Positions 20,191-30,270 of a DNA stretch of 64,000 nucleotides are shown here, piece by piece (position 1 is the stretch's first letter; the number at the start of each line of letters is the position of its first letter). A program made the translations under genes and the position numbers. The notes beneath the pieces are model-generated. The model was not told where the DNA came from, ran no database searches, and saw only the letters and a program-made list of their open reading frames with translations. Source of the DNA: Bemisia tabaci (lineage: Eukaryota > Arthropoda > Insecta > Hemiptera > Aleyrodidae); the NCBI RefSeq assembly GCF_918797505.1, contig NC_092801.1, positions 6,510,001 through 6,574,000 on the forward strand, read 5' to 3'.

Positions 20191-20360
20191 CCTGTTCATC
20201 GGCTCTGTGTTCAAAATTAGGAACGGCCTGGAATCATGATCACTGGAAATCTTAACGTCCGGCTCGCAGTTTTTGCATGTGGTTTTGATATGGTGCGTCA
20301 AGTCACCTTCTTCCAGCCATCGCCGCACCTGCGGCACCAGATCAATCTTCATCCATCCAT
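20191..20360 (-). CDS. Activin/inhibin-beta-like TGF-beta ligand, prodomain exon 2
   Basis: On the minus strand the acceptor (TGTACTTACAG) is followed by 170 nt ending at CAGG|GTAAGA. It completes a split Asp codon and reads GWMKIDLVPQVRRWLEEGDL ... CKNCEPDVKISSDHDSRPFL, ILNTEPMNR. GW...D....V..WL and the RPFL strand before the cleavage site are features of TGF-beta/activin prodomains (LAP). It ends in phase 0 and joins directly to the furin exon, giving MNR|TRRLKR. A family A element (19614-20158) lies just inside the following intron. Confidence 0.9.
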
Positions 20361-20551
20361 CTGTAAGTACACACACGATATTAATCATCATATTTTGACA
20401 CAGCGCGGTGCGCCTTCATTTCAGCAATCCGGCAAAATTCTATACACATGAAAATTGAAACAGGATTCCATTGCTGAAGGCAATTCGACAGTGAAACTAC
20501 CAGACCACGTATCGCGGTCTCGGTTTGCGACGTTGTAGACTTCCGGTCTTA

Positions 20552-20690
20552 CACTGAAAAAAAATTATCGGCGTTTTTACCGAGGTCCGTTGGTACCTTT
20601 ACCATCTCACTTTTTTTACCAATTATTGGTAATTTTACCAAGACAGACTGGTAAGCTTACCTAAAAACCGGTATTTTTACTGTTTTTCCG
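20552..20690. mobile_element. Family F fragment
   Basis: CACTGAAAAAAAATTATCGG, then GTTGGTACCTTTACC, ACCAATTATTGGTAATTTTA and AAACCGGTATTTTTACTG match one end of the full F elements at 57684 and 58883. It lies in the intron between the two prodomain exons. Confidence 0.8.
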
Positions 20691-20699
20691 GTGAGATAA

Positions 20700-20878
20700 A
20701 TACGACTTTACTGGAAAAGTTGTAAGTCTTTTCCCTCCAATTTTTCAGACAATTTTGTTTGTGATTTAATCTAAAAATATCTGATAATTTCAAGGATAAA
20801 TATGCATAACTTTCCTCAAAAGCGCATGCTTTATCCGGAGAAATTCGGCAACTCCGAAATGTTCGTACGGCGTTCTGC
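20700..20878. mobile_element. Family A fragment, right end truncated
   Basis: It resembles the inner and right part of family A: CCTCCAATTTTTCAGACAAT, then GGAGAAATTCGGCAACTC and ACGGCGTTCT. The terminal CACGGCAG is lost where an H fragment begins. Confidence 0.65.
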
Positions 20879-20880
20879 AA

Positions 20881-20975
20881 CCACCCGCTTCTACCAATAG
20901 GATCCCTCCGTATTCTTTTTGTCTCCTTTGTCTATAGCTTTGTCTATCAGTTTCAACAGCCCGCTGGTAACTCGG
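20881..20975. mobile_element. Family H end fragment
   Basis: CCACCCGCTTCTACCAATAG, then TTTGTCTATAGCTTTGTCTA and AGTTTCAACAGCCCGCT, matches the right end of H elements at 24820-25030 and 45007-45287. Confidence 0.65.
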
Positions 20976-21016
20976 TATAAGTAACCGGTAACAAGCGAAT
21001 GGTAAGAGTAGCTCAC

Positions 21017-21250
21017 CTGTAAGAGATGAGCTTTGGTAATTGTAGGTGAATTGATGGTCTCCGCGATTGTCGAAGCTGAGGTCGATTGAGATTTCATTCT
21101 CGAGATTGGGGCGGGTCTGCTGCTCGAAGACGATGTGGATCCAGAGAACGGCCGAGACAACGTGTTCGTCCACCGCTTGGCCGGGCAGCTCGTACGTCGA
21201 GCAGTCTGTTGATGTGCCGTTCGCACCGAAAGACGGACACTCGTTTTCCT
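21017..21250 (-). CDS. Activin/inhibin-beta-like TGF-beta ligand, prodomain exon 1 of those seen
   Basis: The minus-strand acceptor (AATTGTTTCAG) is followed by 234 nt and the donor ACAG|GTGAGC. The exon starts with two bases of a split codon (phase as AG) and ends with one base of the Asp codon finished at 20360. It reads ENECPSFGANGTSTDCSTYE ... VVSAVLWIHIVFEQQ ... LSFDNRGDHQFTYNYQSSSL. The VVSAVLWIHI strand is the conserved core of the TGF-beta prodomain. N-G-T is a potential glycosylation site. GC content is clearly higher than the flanking introns. The upstream exons, with signal peptide and first prodomain helix, were not found in the window. Confidence 0.85.
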
Positions 21251-21370
21251 CTGAAACAATTTGACACACAAATAAATAATCAGAAAAAACACTAAAAAAA
21301 TGTGGCCCGAACTGTATGTGACAAGGTGGTAAAATGGGTCAGTTGCGCTGGTCTCAGAATCGTGAATTAC

Positions 21371-22056
21371 GGTGATTCGACGGACGCCATTTTTTGCGTC
21401 AGAGCGACGTGCGATATATCGCATCAATCTGTTCCATAATTGGACCGACTTTAACAGAAAGGAACCAAGCCACATCAGCTATTGCCAAGTTTTACTGGGC
21501 AATTGCATTTTTTACGAGGGAACGTTTGTTCGGATTTCTTTGAAACTTTTAAGGAATTTGCTTCGCACCATGGAGAATTTTCACCGAAATTTGCAAGAAA
21601 ATCCGCACCACCGTTTTCATGTAAAAAATTAAAGTGCCCAATTAAATTTGGCAATAGCTGATGTGGCTTGGTTCCTTTCTGTTTAACGAGGTCCAATTTC
21701 AGTTACTGGTTATTTTTTTCCAATTTTGAGATCGCACTTCTGTTGTCATGAGACTAAAGAATTCATGTGCCTTTGACAATGAAAGTCATCGTAATAAAGG
21801 CAGGGTTTTTTAGAGTATAAATATCGCATTCGATACTGATATCGAAACTGCACTCGAATGCGACATTTTTCCTTTGAAAGAACCTTGCCTTCATTACGTT
21901 GAATTTGTCAAATTTGGTACATGAATTGTTTAGTCTCATGACAACAAAAATGCGATCTCAAAATTCGAAAAAAATTACAAAAAGCTGAAATTATGGAACG
22001 AATTGGATGTATCACACGGCGCTCTGACACAAAAAAATGGCAACCGACGAATCACC
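21371..22056. mobile_element. Family J palindromic element interrupted by K
   Basis: Ends are GGTGATTCGACGGACGCCAT and ATGGC...CGAATCACC, with inner mirrored blocks GAGATCGCACTTCTGTTGTC and its complement and a central TCGATACTGATATCGA. The right flank is TTAG and the left TTAC, possibly a decayed TTAA. A family K element sits at 21442-21694. Confidence 0.8.
21442..21694. mobile_element. Family K element nested in J, AATT target duplication
   Basis: GGACCGACTTTAACAGAAAG at the left and CTTTCTGTTTAACGAGGTCC at the right; AATT at 21438-21441 and 21695-21698. Removing it and one AATT restores the J sequence TTCCATAATTTCAG, proving it inserted after J. Confidence 0.85.
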
Positions 22057-22136
22057 TTAGATGCTTGATTCTTGTAGTTCAGCTAAAAATAATAAGATCT
22101 GCCCAAACAGCAACTCTCTTCGTTCTCTTGAAACGA

Positions 22137-23118
22137 TGCGCAGCGCACAATCTTCAATGAAGGGACTCCCTTGGTAAAAATTGGCAATAAGAGCTGCGTT
22201 TCAAAATACCATAAGAATTCTTATAGCTGGCTAAAGAAGGCTACAGAAAATCATATAGCTGGCTGTAGAATGCGGAGAAAATCGTACGGCCGGGCTATAC
22301 GAAGCTATAAAAAATTATGCAGCCGGGCTATAGTTCCTATCGCCGGGCTTTACACTTTATCGCCTGGCTGTTGCTTTTTCGCCATCGGCTATAAAAGGCT
22401 ATAAGAAATTGTGTAGAAATTCTCTGTGCTCTGTAAATCCTTAAGTTTGATACGGAACCGCCTTAATATTAACAAAACATACATTATATTTTCCTTTAAT
22501 ACATATTTTTTTTCATCAATTAAAATGAGAATAATCCATACAGGATATGCAAACATTTCAAAATCATGAGTTGAATAACGCTGACTCCGCCAGATTAAAT
22601 ATTAGAGCCTAACACAAAGCGGCGCGGCGACGCACTGGCGCCTACAAACCTAACAGGGATACTTCACGTATTGCGCAACGCGTGAAGTATCCCTGTTAGG
22701 TTTGTAGGCGCCAATGCGCGTTCAGCGCTGGCTGCCCGTCTGCCGCGCCGCAGCGTGCCACGGCGCTTGAAGCAACTATTTCACACCAGAGGTATTGCAC
22801 AGTATTATACGAAATTGAAGGCGCTCCAACATATTAGGAATGGCAGGCATCCTTCAAAAGTACGGAGCTTTCCTCGCAAAATAAATCAAGATTACGGTCC
22901 AAAAAGAGAGCAGTAGTCCAAAAACTCACTAAGTCCTAGCATCCGTAATTAGTAACGTTTAGAATGCACTTTATCGCCTGGCTGTTGCCTAATCGCCATC
23001 GACTATAAAAGGCTATAAGAAATTGTGTGCCGGCTATAGAAGCTATTGGAAATCTTACAGCCGGCCGTAGGTCCATGATATTATGGAGCACAGATTCTAC
23101 TGCCAATTTTTACCAGGG
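22137..23118. mobile_element. Family N element, ~950 bp, copy 1
   Basis: Ends CTTGGTAAAAATTGGCAATA and CTGCCAATTTTTACCAGGG form a terminal inverted repeat; the shared GCGCAGCGCACAATCTTCAA upstream suggests that the element extends slightly further left. The interior is rich in GGCTATA / GCCGG units. A perfect 32-bp-arm hairpin lies at 22637-22712. No transposase frame. It is matched by 39376-40348 and partly by 34205-35037. Confidence 0.75.
22637..22712. repeat. Perfect GC-rich hairpin inside N
   Basis: GGCGCCTACAAACCTAACAG, then GGATACTTCACG, pairs with its exact complement across a 12-nt loop with GCGCAA. The same hairpin, slightly changed, is present in both other N copies. Confidence 0.9.
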
Positions 23119-24230
23119 TCTACCTAAAGATAAAGTAAATCTGCAAGGCCCTGACTTTAGAAGCCAACGAGTTACGTTTCAATTTTTAGAACGGATCTAA
23201 GTAAGAATGACGCAATCTATTGCGTCATTCGACGTGGGTAACGAACCAGCGACATCGTCTGATATGACCACACAGTAACCGGCAGAAGTTGCACAACTTT
23301 CGAATAAGGGTGCGCCCGCTGCGTAGTTGTGCGAAAACCGCATCGAGCAATGGCAGCTGGAGATCGCACAACTGGTACAAGGTACACTTTTCCCCTCGGT
23401 GGCCAGCATGTCACCGGCTTATATCTTACATGCTCCTGGCAGGTGCTACATTCCGATGGAAGCGAGGGACTATTCGAATGTATTTATGTTAAAAGGAACT
23501 ATGTGCGCAGGGTTTGTGCGTAAAATAGTTTGTTTTATCATAAATACGTCCCATTTATCTCCGCTTTAATCACCACCTCTAACCTCAAAAAGAATTAAAT
23601 GAAACCCTCGGTCGATAGCGTTGGACGGTCTCGCAGTGATGCCCGACCAGCCGAAACCAGTTCGCCGTCAAGCACACGCGACGGGTCAATTCAGTGTCAG
23701 ACACGTGATGTAACAAATTACCGGCCACCAAGAACAATCACATTGGGCATCAGACGATTCCAAAATAATCTATCGTAGAACGTTATCGTTTATATTCCAT
23801 TAGAGCAGGCGTAGAAGAAAACCAGACTAGTGCGTAGCTAAAAAAATTCTATCACCTGATCGGGTGATGCTAGATTTCAGCGCGAGGTGGTAATTTTGGC
23901 GAGATAAGTTTCAGACGCCGGATGGATAAGGCGTATTTTTAACAATATAATGGTTCGCGTATCTGGACAATTACAAACAATTCCCCAAACGGCTCAATTA
24001 GCGGACGATAAAAAACGGCTGATACCGTTGGACGATTGTATTTTGGGGCCACAATGATGTCAGCCGAGAACTGAGAGTTCAGTCAACTTACGAGTATTGT
24101 GTAATATGTTACGCGTGAGTGTAACAATAGTCTAGGTATGAGGCCGGACCAGTTGCCGAAGTTAGATCTTAATTTAGAACTGACATATTTTAAGCACACC
24201 AAAATGATTAAAATATATTGTATTGTTCGT
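23119..24230. other. No gene seen
   Basis: A GC-richer patch (23200-23480) has several short open frames on both strands, none with a recognisable signature or supporting splice structure. It could hold an unrecognised exon, but nothing positive supports one. Confidence 0.4.
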
Positions 24231-24738
24231 AATGGAGGTGTTGCATGTGTGAGGGATTTGCGCTTTGACCGATGATTCATATGTAAAAGTTCGTGAGAAA
24301 CACGATGGTGCCACTGGTTTTCTCTGAAATCATCTCCCAGGCTCAAAACAAGCTCTCAAAGTGAGGCCAAAATGGAGGGGATATGTCACCCTACCCTGAG
24401 AGTCCACCTCTACATCAAAACAAACACTCCATGCAAAGATAGGGAGCAAATACATTAGCAGGGTTGCCGTGTTTTCAGTTTTGGAGTCCCCAAATAAAGT
24501 GGCAACCCTGCTAATGTATTTGCTCCCTATCCATGTATGGAGAGTTTGTTTTGATGTAGAGGTGGACTCTCAGGGTAGGGTGGGATATCCCCTCCATTTT
24601 GGCCTCACTGTGAGAGCTTTTTTTGAGCTTGGGAGTTGATTTCAGAGAAAACCAGTGGCACCATCGTGTTTCTTGCAAACTTTTACATAAGAATCAATGG
24701 TCAAATCGCAAATCCCTCACACATGCAACATCTCCATT
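24231..24738. mobile_element. Family B palindromic MITE, complete
   Basis: Starts AATGGAGGTGTTGCATGTGT and ends ACATGCAACATCTCCATT. Mirrored inner blocks include GGTGCCACTGGTTTTCTCTG, GCTCTCAAAGTGAGGCC and AGGGAGCAAATACATTAGCA, with centre at about 24485. 508 bp, no coding capacity. Confidence 0.85.
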
Positions 24739-24819
24739 ATTTGTAAATTGTATCGACGAAAATTCTCAATCTCATTCTCTCATCATGTCGGAAAATCTTG
24801 ATTAGATCCGATCAGGGAG

Positions 24820-25030
24820 CTGACTGTTGAAATTGATGGACAAAGCTGTAGAAAAACAGGACAAAAAGGATTTGGAGGGATCCTATTGGTGGAAACGGGT
24901 GGTTGCAATGGAAAAAGATTAATCGACTAACTAACGGCAACCGACAAGATACCTATTAGTTTGTCCATCCTTCTCCCCCGTAGTCTATAAGAACCACCAA
25001 TTTCAACCAATAAGATTGCTCCATACTCCT
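24820..25030. mobile_element. Family H TIR element
   Basis: TTGAAATTGATGGACAAAGC, then CCTATTGGTGGAAACGGGTG on the left and AGAACCACCAATTTCAACCA on the right, are shared in order with 45007-45287. The right end is truncated. Confidence 0.65.
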
Positions 25031-25479
25031 AACGTCTTCAAAAATGTCTCAATGTCCTCAAAAATCGCGTATCTGCCGCTGAATGAAGGCGGAAAATGCG
25101 GAATCCTTTGTTTTATCACAAAAGCCCTTGAAAAATCGCGTATTTGCCACGGTACGGAGGTAAATGCAAGTAACTTTTTAAGCGTTTTCAAAATTCCTGA
25201 AAATTCGCGTAATTACCGCGATATTAAGGTAAAATACGAGTAATTTTTTAATGTTTTTATGCAATACTATCAGAAAAATTGCGTGTGCGTTTTTTGAATG
25301 CTCACCGAAATTGGCATACAAATGTTCTAAGCGTGAATCAAAACTGGTCAAAGCAGACACCAATCGCGCAACAATTCGAACTCCGAGGTAATCATGTGGT
25401 ATCACGCGAAAATGAAGGAAAATTTTAGCTTTTCACCCGTCTCAAATTACTGACGAACGTTACTGAATGCCGCTGTATT

Positions 25480-25732
25480 CTGCCGTGCCAAGGGAAAACG
25501 CCGTATGAACATTCGAGAGTTGCCAAATTTCCTTCGGTAAAATGTTTATTTATAAGAAAAGTTATGAATATTTTTCCTTGAAACTTTCGGGAACTTTATG
25601 TGAAATTGTGGAGAAAATTATCAGAAAAATTGGAAGGAAAATATTCATAAGTTTACCAGGAAATTCGTGTTTTATAACAGGAAATTTTGCAACGCCTGAA
25701 GGTTCATACGGCGTTTTTCCTTAGCACGGCAG
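25480..25732. mobile_element. Family A MITE, complete
   Basis: 253 bp from CTGCCGTGCCAAGGGAAAAC to TTTTCCTTAGCACGGCAG, with TTGCCAAATTTCC and its mirror near the ends. Confidence 0.85.
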
Positions 25733-26063
25733 TATTCATGGGAAAAATGTCATGGTGTCCACGCCGGGAAAGACCTGGATTTATCTGTACCTATCGCTAC
25801 CGAGGTTTACATTATTGCACCTAAGTCGCCATTATTGACCTCTTGAATGACGTATTTGAACCTTTAAAAATCATCGTATAATAGAGAATCTTTCCTTGAC
25901 CAAGATAATATAAACATCAGAAACGCTTTCGAAATTAAGAATGTGAATGTGCGCGCTGAAAAATCTGCTGAAAGATTGAAAAAATTCGAGATTCTTCTCT
26001 GGAACCTCGGAAAAGTAAGACCGTTTTTTCATAGAGTCCATAAGGTCCTAATGTAAATAGGCA

Positions 26064-26583
26064 AGGTGTCTACAAGTCCGGAATTTCCGGAAAGTACGGA
26101 AATAGTACCGATTATTGACGGGCGGTCCGGAAGCACTAAAGAAGTGGGGAAACTCCGCAAAAAAGTCCGGAATTCTTTTAATTTTTTGTCATTTTTGTCG
26201 CAATTTCAAATTTTTGAAATTTTTCGAATTTCGTCAAATGGAGGTACTGAAAATGTACGGACTTTTGCTGTTGGAGGAGGCACTGAATTTCTTGAGAATT
26301 TATTGAAAAAGTACTGTAAAAGTACTTATTTGGACGTATTTCTATCAAACGGAACTAAGCGCCACTTTGAGTTCCTTTTGAGGAATTTAGAATGCCGGAT
26401 AACGCGTTCTGTCAAACGGACCTTAGCGCCATGGAAAAGCATTGCGAGTATAGGACGGAATAAGCCGGATGCCCGATTCCGCCGCCAATCCAAGCCCCCC
26501 TCTACCCTCCTCACCCTATGGCGCTTAGGTCCGTTTGATAGAAATACGTCCATTTTTGACCAGCCTGTTTCAGTAGACACCCT
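26064..26583. mobile_element. Family P element carrying a nested Q
   Basis: Left end GGTGTCTACAAGTCCGGAAT and right end CAGTAGACACCCT form the terminal inverted repeat. The interior has repeated TCCGGAA motifs. Q occupies 26331-26552. Confidence 0.7.
26331..26552. mobile_element. Family Q TIR element nested in P
   Basis: TGGACGTATTTCTATCAAAC at the left and GTTTGATAGAAATACGTCCA at the right form a perfect 20-bp inverted repeat, extended by CGGA(A)CTAAGCGCC. A smaller relative lies at 43073-43192. Confidence 0.8.
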
Positions 26584-26988
26584 GATGGGAGAGCTGGCGC
26601 CACTCTAAAGCATTTCCCAGGTCCCGAATGCTTTGACTCCTGTGTCACGCCGGAGTCACTTTTCCGATACATAATATATTGTTTCCGATACACGGGGACC
26701 CGGCCATCCGATGTAAACAAAGAGGAACTGAATTACTACGTATTCTACATCGCCATTTCGGATCGAAAATGTATCGGAAGGGTGACCGAATCTTGGCGCA
26801 CACCGGGCTCGGAGCTCGTCGACCAGAACATGACCCCAGATCACTTCATTATATTACGGCTCTATGTACTCTATGCCCCCCCCCCCCCCCAAGAAAATCA
26901 GCAAAGTGGGAGAAAACTTTGATTCCTCATTAGCGAATGAGCTCCTAAAAATCAGGGGAAATCAGGAGAGAATCATGGAGTCAGCCAT

Positions 26989-27348
26989 GACCAAGAATGA
27001 AGCTGCCGCTGAAGACTCGAGTTAGGTTAGATTAGGTCACGCAACTAAATGAACTTCGCAGCAATGCGGAAGGTGTCACGCGGAAATGAAGGCGCGTCAC
27101 TGCGAAATGACCAAGAATGGAGCTGCCACTGAAGACTCGAGTTAGGTTAGATTAGGTCACGCAACTAAATCAACTTCGCGGCAATGCGGAAGGTGTCACG
27201 CGGAAATGAAGGCGCGTCACTGCGAAATGACCAAGAATGGAGCTGCCGCTGAAGACTCGAGTTAGGTTAGATTAGGTCACGCAACTAAATCAACTTCGCG
27301 GCAATGCGGAAGGTGTCGCGCGGAAGGTGTCACGCGGAAATGAAGGCG
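26989..27348 (+). repeat. Three-copy 120-bp tandem array
   Basis: GACCAAGAATG...GAAGCTGCC...GACTCGAGTTAGGTTAGATT...GGCGCGTCACTGCGAAAT repeats at exactly 120-bp intervals (26989, 27109, 27229). The last copy carries an extra partial unit near 27310. Copies differ at only a few positions, so the array is recent. Confidence 0.9.
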
Positions 27349-27377
27349 CGTCAGGCGAAATCGCACCGATTTATTCT

Positions 27378-27880
27378 GAAGCTGCGATGGACTACTAGAC
27401 AAGGGTCGAATTTCAGCTCTCTGATACGTGTTCCTCGATCAGAATTTCACGTAGAGCTCGATTCTTGTATAAAAAATTACTGAAATTAACTCCTAACTAC
27501 ACTGGGGAAAAAAAAAAAAAACAAATTGGATCTAGAGTCGCCAGACTCTTGAAAAAATTGACATGAAAAAATACTCTTGATTCAATCAGATTTGAGCTTA
27601 AATCAAAATGAAATCCGCTCAAATTAAGAGGATTGGTTCTTGATTTAAGCTTAAATCTGATTGAATCAAGAGTATTTTTTCTTGTCGAAGTCTTTATGAG
27701 TCTGGACTCTAGATCAAATGTGTTTTTTTTCCCAGTGTAAAATAACAGCGTTTTAATTTTACATTGGTTACGGGAAATTTGCATTGCCCATGCTCTAGTG
27801 CATCGATTTTGAATAAGTCGCACACTTTTCCTACATCGCGGTATGATACAATTCCAAAACGGTTGCTGAGGGATCATTTT
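27378..27880. repeat. Repeat AA, interrupted by R
   Basis: ATGGACTACTAGACAAGG, TCTGATACGTGTTCCTCGAT and AATTTCACGTAGAGCTCGAT match the left arm at 37205-37330. The sequence resumes after the R insertion with AGCGTTTTAATTTTACATTG, corresponding to 37325 onwards. Confidence 0.6.
27500..27737. mobile_element. Family R palindromic MITE nested in AA
   Basis: CACTGGGG then an A run and AATTGGATCTAGAGTC at the left mirror GACTCTAGATCAAATGTG and CCCAGTG at the right. The inner arms carry TACTCTTGATTCAATCAGAT and its complement. TA lies on both sides. Confidence 0.8.
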
Positions 27881-28200
27881 TCTTCCTCAAAATCCTGTCT
27901 TTCCATTTTCGTTCGGCATAACACAGATTCCGAGGAAGAAAGTAAATAAAGAGGGTCTCAAGTGCGGCACCGTGCCGGGTGCAACGTGGTAGTCGCGTAA
28001 CAAAAGCCGAGTCGCCGATTACTCTGAATTTATCGGACTTTTCCAGCGGGAGCCAAAGAAAATCTGTGACTTTCTCTTCACGATTTGGCAATACCGCGAG
28101 AAAAGAAGCGCCACGCGAGACGGCAGCATGTGCACGATTGCCAGCGGGGCGAAATTTTCCTCCATTTTAGCGCCAACCGCCGATTACGACACAAACGTTA

Positions 28201-28954
28201 CTGCCGTGCTCAGGAAAAACGCCGTATGAGCCTTCAGGCGTTGCCAAATTTCCTCTAGCAAATCACTAATTTTCCGGGAGAATGGAGATGGTGCATGTGT
28301 GAGGGATTTGCGATTTGACTGTTGTTTCTTATGTGAACATTCGCGAGAAACACGATGGTGCCACTGGTTTTCTCTGAAATCATCTCCCAAGCTCAAAATA
28401 AGCTCTCAAAGTGAGGCCAAAATGGAGGGGATATCCCACCCTACCCTGAGAGTCCACCTCTACATCAAAACAAGCTCTCTATACATAGATAGGGAGCAAA
28501 TACATTGACAGGGCCCACTTTATTTGGGGACTCCAAAACTGAAAACACGGCAACCCTGCTAATGTATTTGCTCCCTATCTTTGCATGGAGAGTTTGTTTT
28601 GATGTAGAGGTGGACTCTCAGGGTAGGGCGGGATATCCCCTCCATTTTACCTCAACTTGAGAGCTTTTTTTAAGCTTGGGAGTTAATTTCACAGGAAACC
28701 AGTGGCTCCATCGTGTTTCTCGCGAACTTTTACATAAGAATCAACAGTCAAATCGCAAATCCCTCACACATGCAACATCTCCATTTTGAAAATTTGTCTG
28801 CTGATTTCTCGACTATTTTTTTTTTGTAATTTGATCTAAAGTGTCTGAAAATTTCAAGGAAACCTATTTATAATTTTCCTCGAAAATAAACATTTTATCC
28901 CAGGAAATTCGGCTACTCTCGAATGTTTATACGGCGTTCTTCCTTAGCACGGCG
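28201..28954. mobile_element. Family A MITE containing a complete B
   Basis: Left end CTGCCGTGCTCAGGAAAAAC and right end TACGGCGTTCTTCCTTAGCA, followed by CGGCGG, belong to one A copy. It is split at 28281 by a 506-bp B element. Without B the host would be about 250 bp, the family length. Confidence 0.85.
28281..28786. mobile_element. Family B MITE nested in A
   Basis: AATGGAGATGGTGCATGTGT to ACATGCAACATCTCCATT. Compared with 24231 it has lost one copy of a short central segment (only one GGAGTCCCCAAA-type arm is intact). Confidence 0.85.
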
Positions 28955-29425
28955 GATTACTTATCAGGGTTTTTGATTAAAATTTAAAGCGCTCAATGTA
29001 TGATGTGCATTCTGCATATACGCAACTGAGGGAACGTAGACTGCTGCGTGAGAATTTCGACGGGGAAAAAGGGCGTTTTATTTTCACGAAATCCATGGCC
29101 AAAGTGCAAAACCACGTTTCTCCATTGCGAAGTTTCGAAATTCCCGCCCTTATTTTTATTTTTTTGAGGCGAAAAAATCCGACTTTATAGCTTGAAATCT
29201 GTACCGAATATCTTTCTATCCCAGAGTGTGTACAAGTCCAGAATTTCCGGAAACGGTACCGATTTTTTAAGGGGAGTCCGGAAGTACTGTGAAAGTGAAG
29301 AAATCCTTCGGAAGGTCCGGAATTTTTTTCATTTTCGTCTTAATTTGAGCGAAAAATTCAAATTCCTGAAATTTTTCGAATTTCGTTAACAGATTCACTG
29401 AAAAAGTACTGAATTTTTCTGTTCA

Positions 29426-29737
29426 GCGGGGCGATTATTGAAATGACATCGACTCAGTGTCGCCGCTTTGTCGTGTTGCGCCATCGACTGCGGTGGCAAG
29501 GCGTGAATTGCGATATATCGAGTGTTATGCCATTTAAACCTATGTTAAAGAATCGATTATTAAGGTGTTCGCAGCGAACACCCTGTTTTTCGATCCTCTT
29601 CCATAGGTTTAAATGGCATAACAATCGATACATCGCAAAGCACGCCACGCCACTGATCGACTGAGTCCCACTCAGTCTATGGCGCGACACGACAAAGCGG
29701 CGACTTACAGTCGATATCATTTCAATAATCGCCCCGC
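29426..29737. mobile_element. Family G palindromic element nested in P
   Basis: GCGGGGCGATTATTGAAATG at the left and CATTTCAATAATCGCCCCGC at the right are perfect 20-bp inverted repeats. The inner arms TGTCGCCGCTTTGTCGTGTT also mirror. The centre holds D. Confidence 0.85.
29491..29655. mobile_element. Family D hAT-like MITE nested in G, 8-bp target duplication
   Basis: 165 bp, CGGTGGCAAGGCGTGAATTG to CACGCCACGCCACTG. ATCGACTG directly flanks both sides (29483-29490, 29656-29663), so insertion into G is certain. Confidence 0.92.
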
Positions 29738-29969
29738 GGCAGGTAATGAATTTTTTGGGAATGCACTGAAAAAGTACTGATTTTTGGCCAGCCTTTTTCA
29801 GTAGACACCCTGTATCTTAGTAGAAAAATCAAGGAGGTTTTCAAGCAATTAGGTCGACCAGTTTTCCGAGGAAAAAATAAAGTACGACAGGAAGTTTTAC
29901 AACATCGCAAATGGAGATACGTTGTTTCGCACTTCGGTCATCGATATACTCGTGACCGTCCTCGTGGAC

Positions 29970-30062
29970 CCTTGTTGGCGTGCTTTGCGATATATCGATC
30001 TATCTGCCATTGAAACCTATGGAAAAATATCGATAATCAGGGTGTTCGCAACGAACACCCTG
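29970..30062. mobile_element. Family D fragment (left half)
   Basis: TTGGCGTGCTTTGCGATATA, then TGAAACCTATGG and GGTGTTCGCAACGAACACCC. The element stops at its centre. Confidence 0.7.
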
Positions 30063-30270
30063 ATTATAGAACTTATTCGGTTTGTCAAACCAAATTTTTG
30101 GTTCGTCAAACCGAACTTCAACGGTAAAGTGAACTGACGAATAGGTAAAGTTTGATCGTATGAACTGAATGTTCGGTTACATGAACCAAAAGTTCAGTTT
30201 GACAAACGGAATAGTTGGGATGATATGGAACTTCGAACTTTCGGTTCATAGGACCGAACTTTTTACTTTC
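30063..30270. repeat. GGTTCG/CGAACC-rich inverted-repeat cluster
   Basis: Short alternating motifs such as TTCGGTTTGTCAAACC, GGTTCGTCAAACCGAACTT and TTCAGTTTGACAAAC form many local palindromes. No coding capacity. Confidence 0.5.

Larger units (their letters stand above)
29222..29812. mobile_element. Family P element containing G, which contains D
   Basis: Left end GTGTGTACAAGTCCAGAATT and right end TTTTTCAGTAGACACCCT are P termini. P sequence stops at 29425 (..GAATTTTTCTGTTCA) and resumes at 29738 (..GAAAAAGTACTGATTTTTGG). This is a three-level nest. Confidence 0.8.

Noticed and set aside
22137..23118. Autonomous transposon because of its ~1 kb size
   Set aside because: No frame long enough for a transposase and no catalytic motif.
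26066..26608. 180-codon plus-strand frame
   Set aside because: It covers P with nested Q; the peptide is repeat translation.
26989..27348. CRISPR array
   Set aside because: Units are contiguous 120-bp repeats without spacers, in a eukaryotic context.
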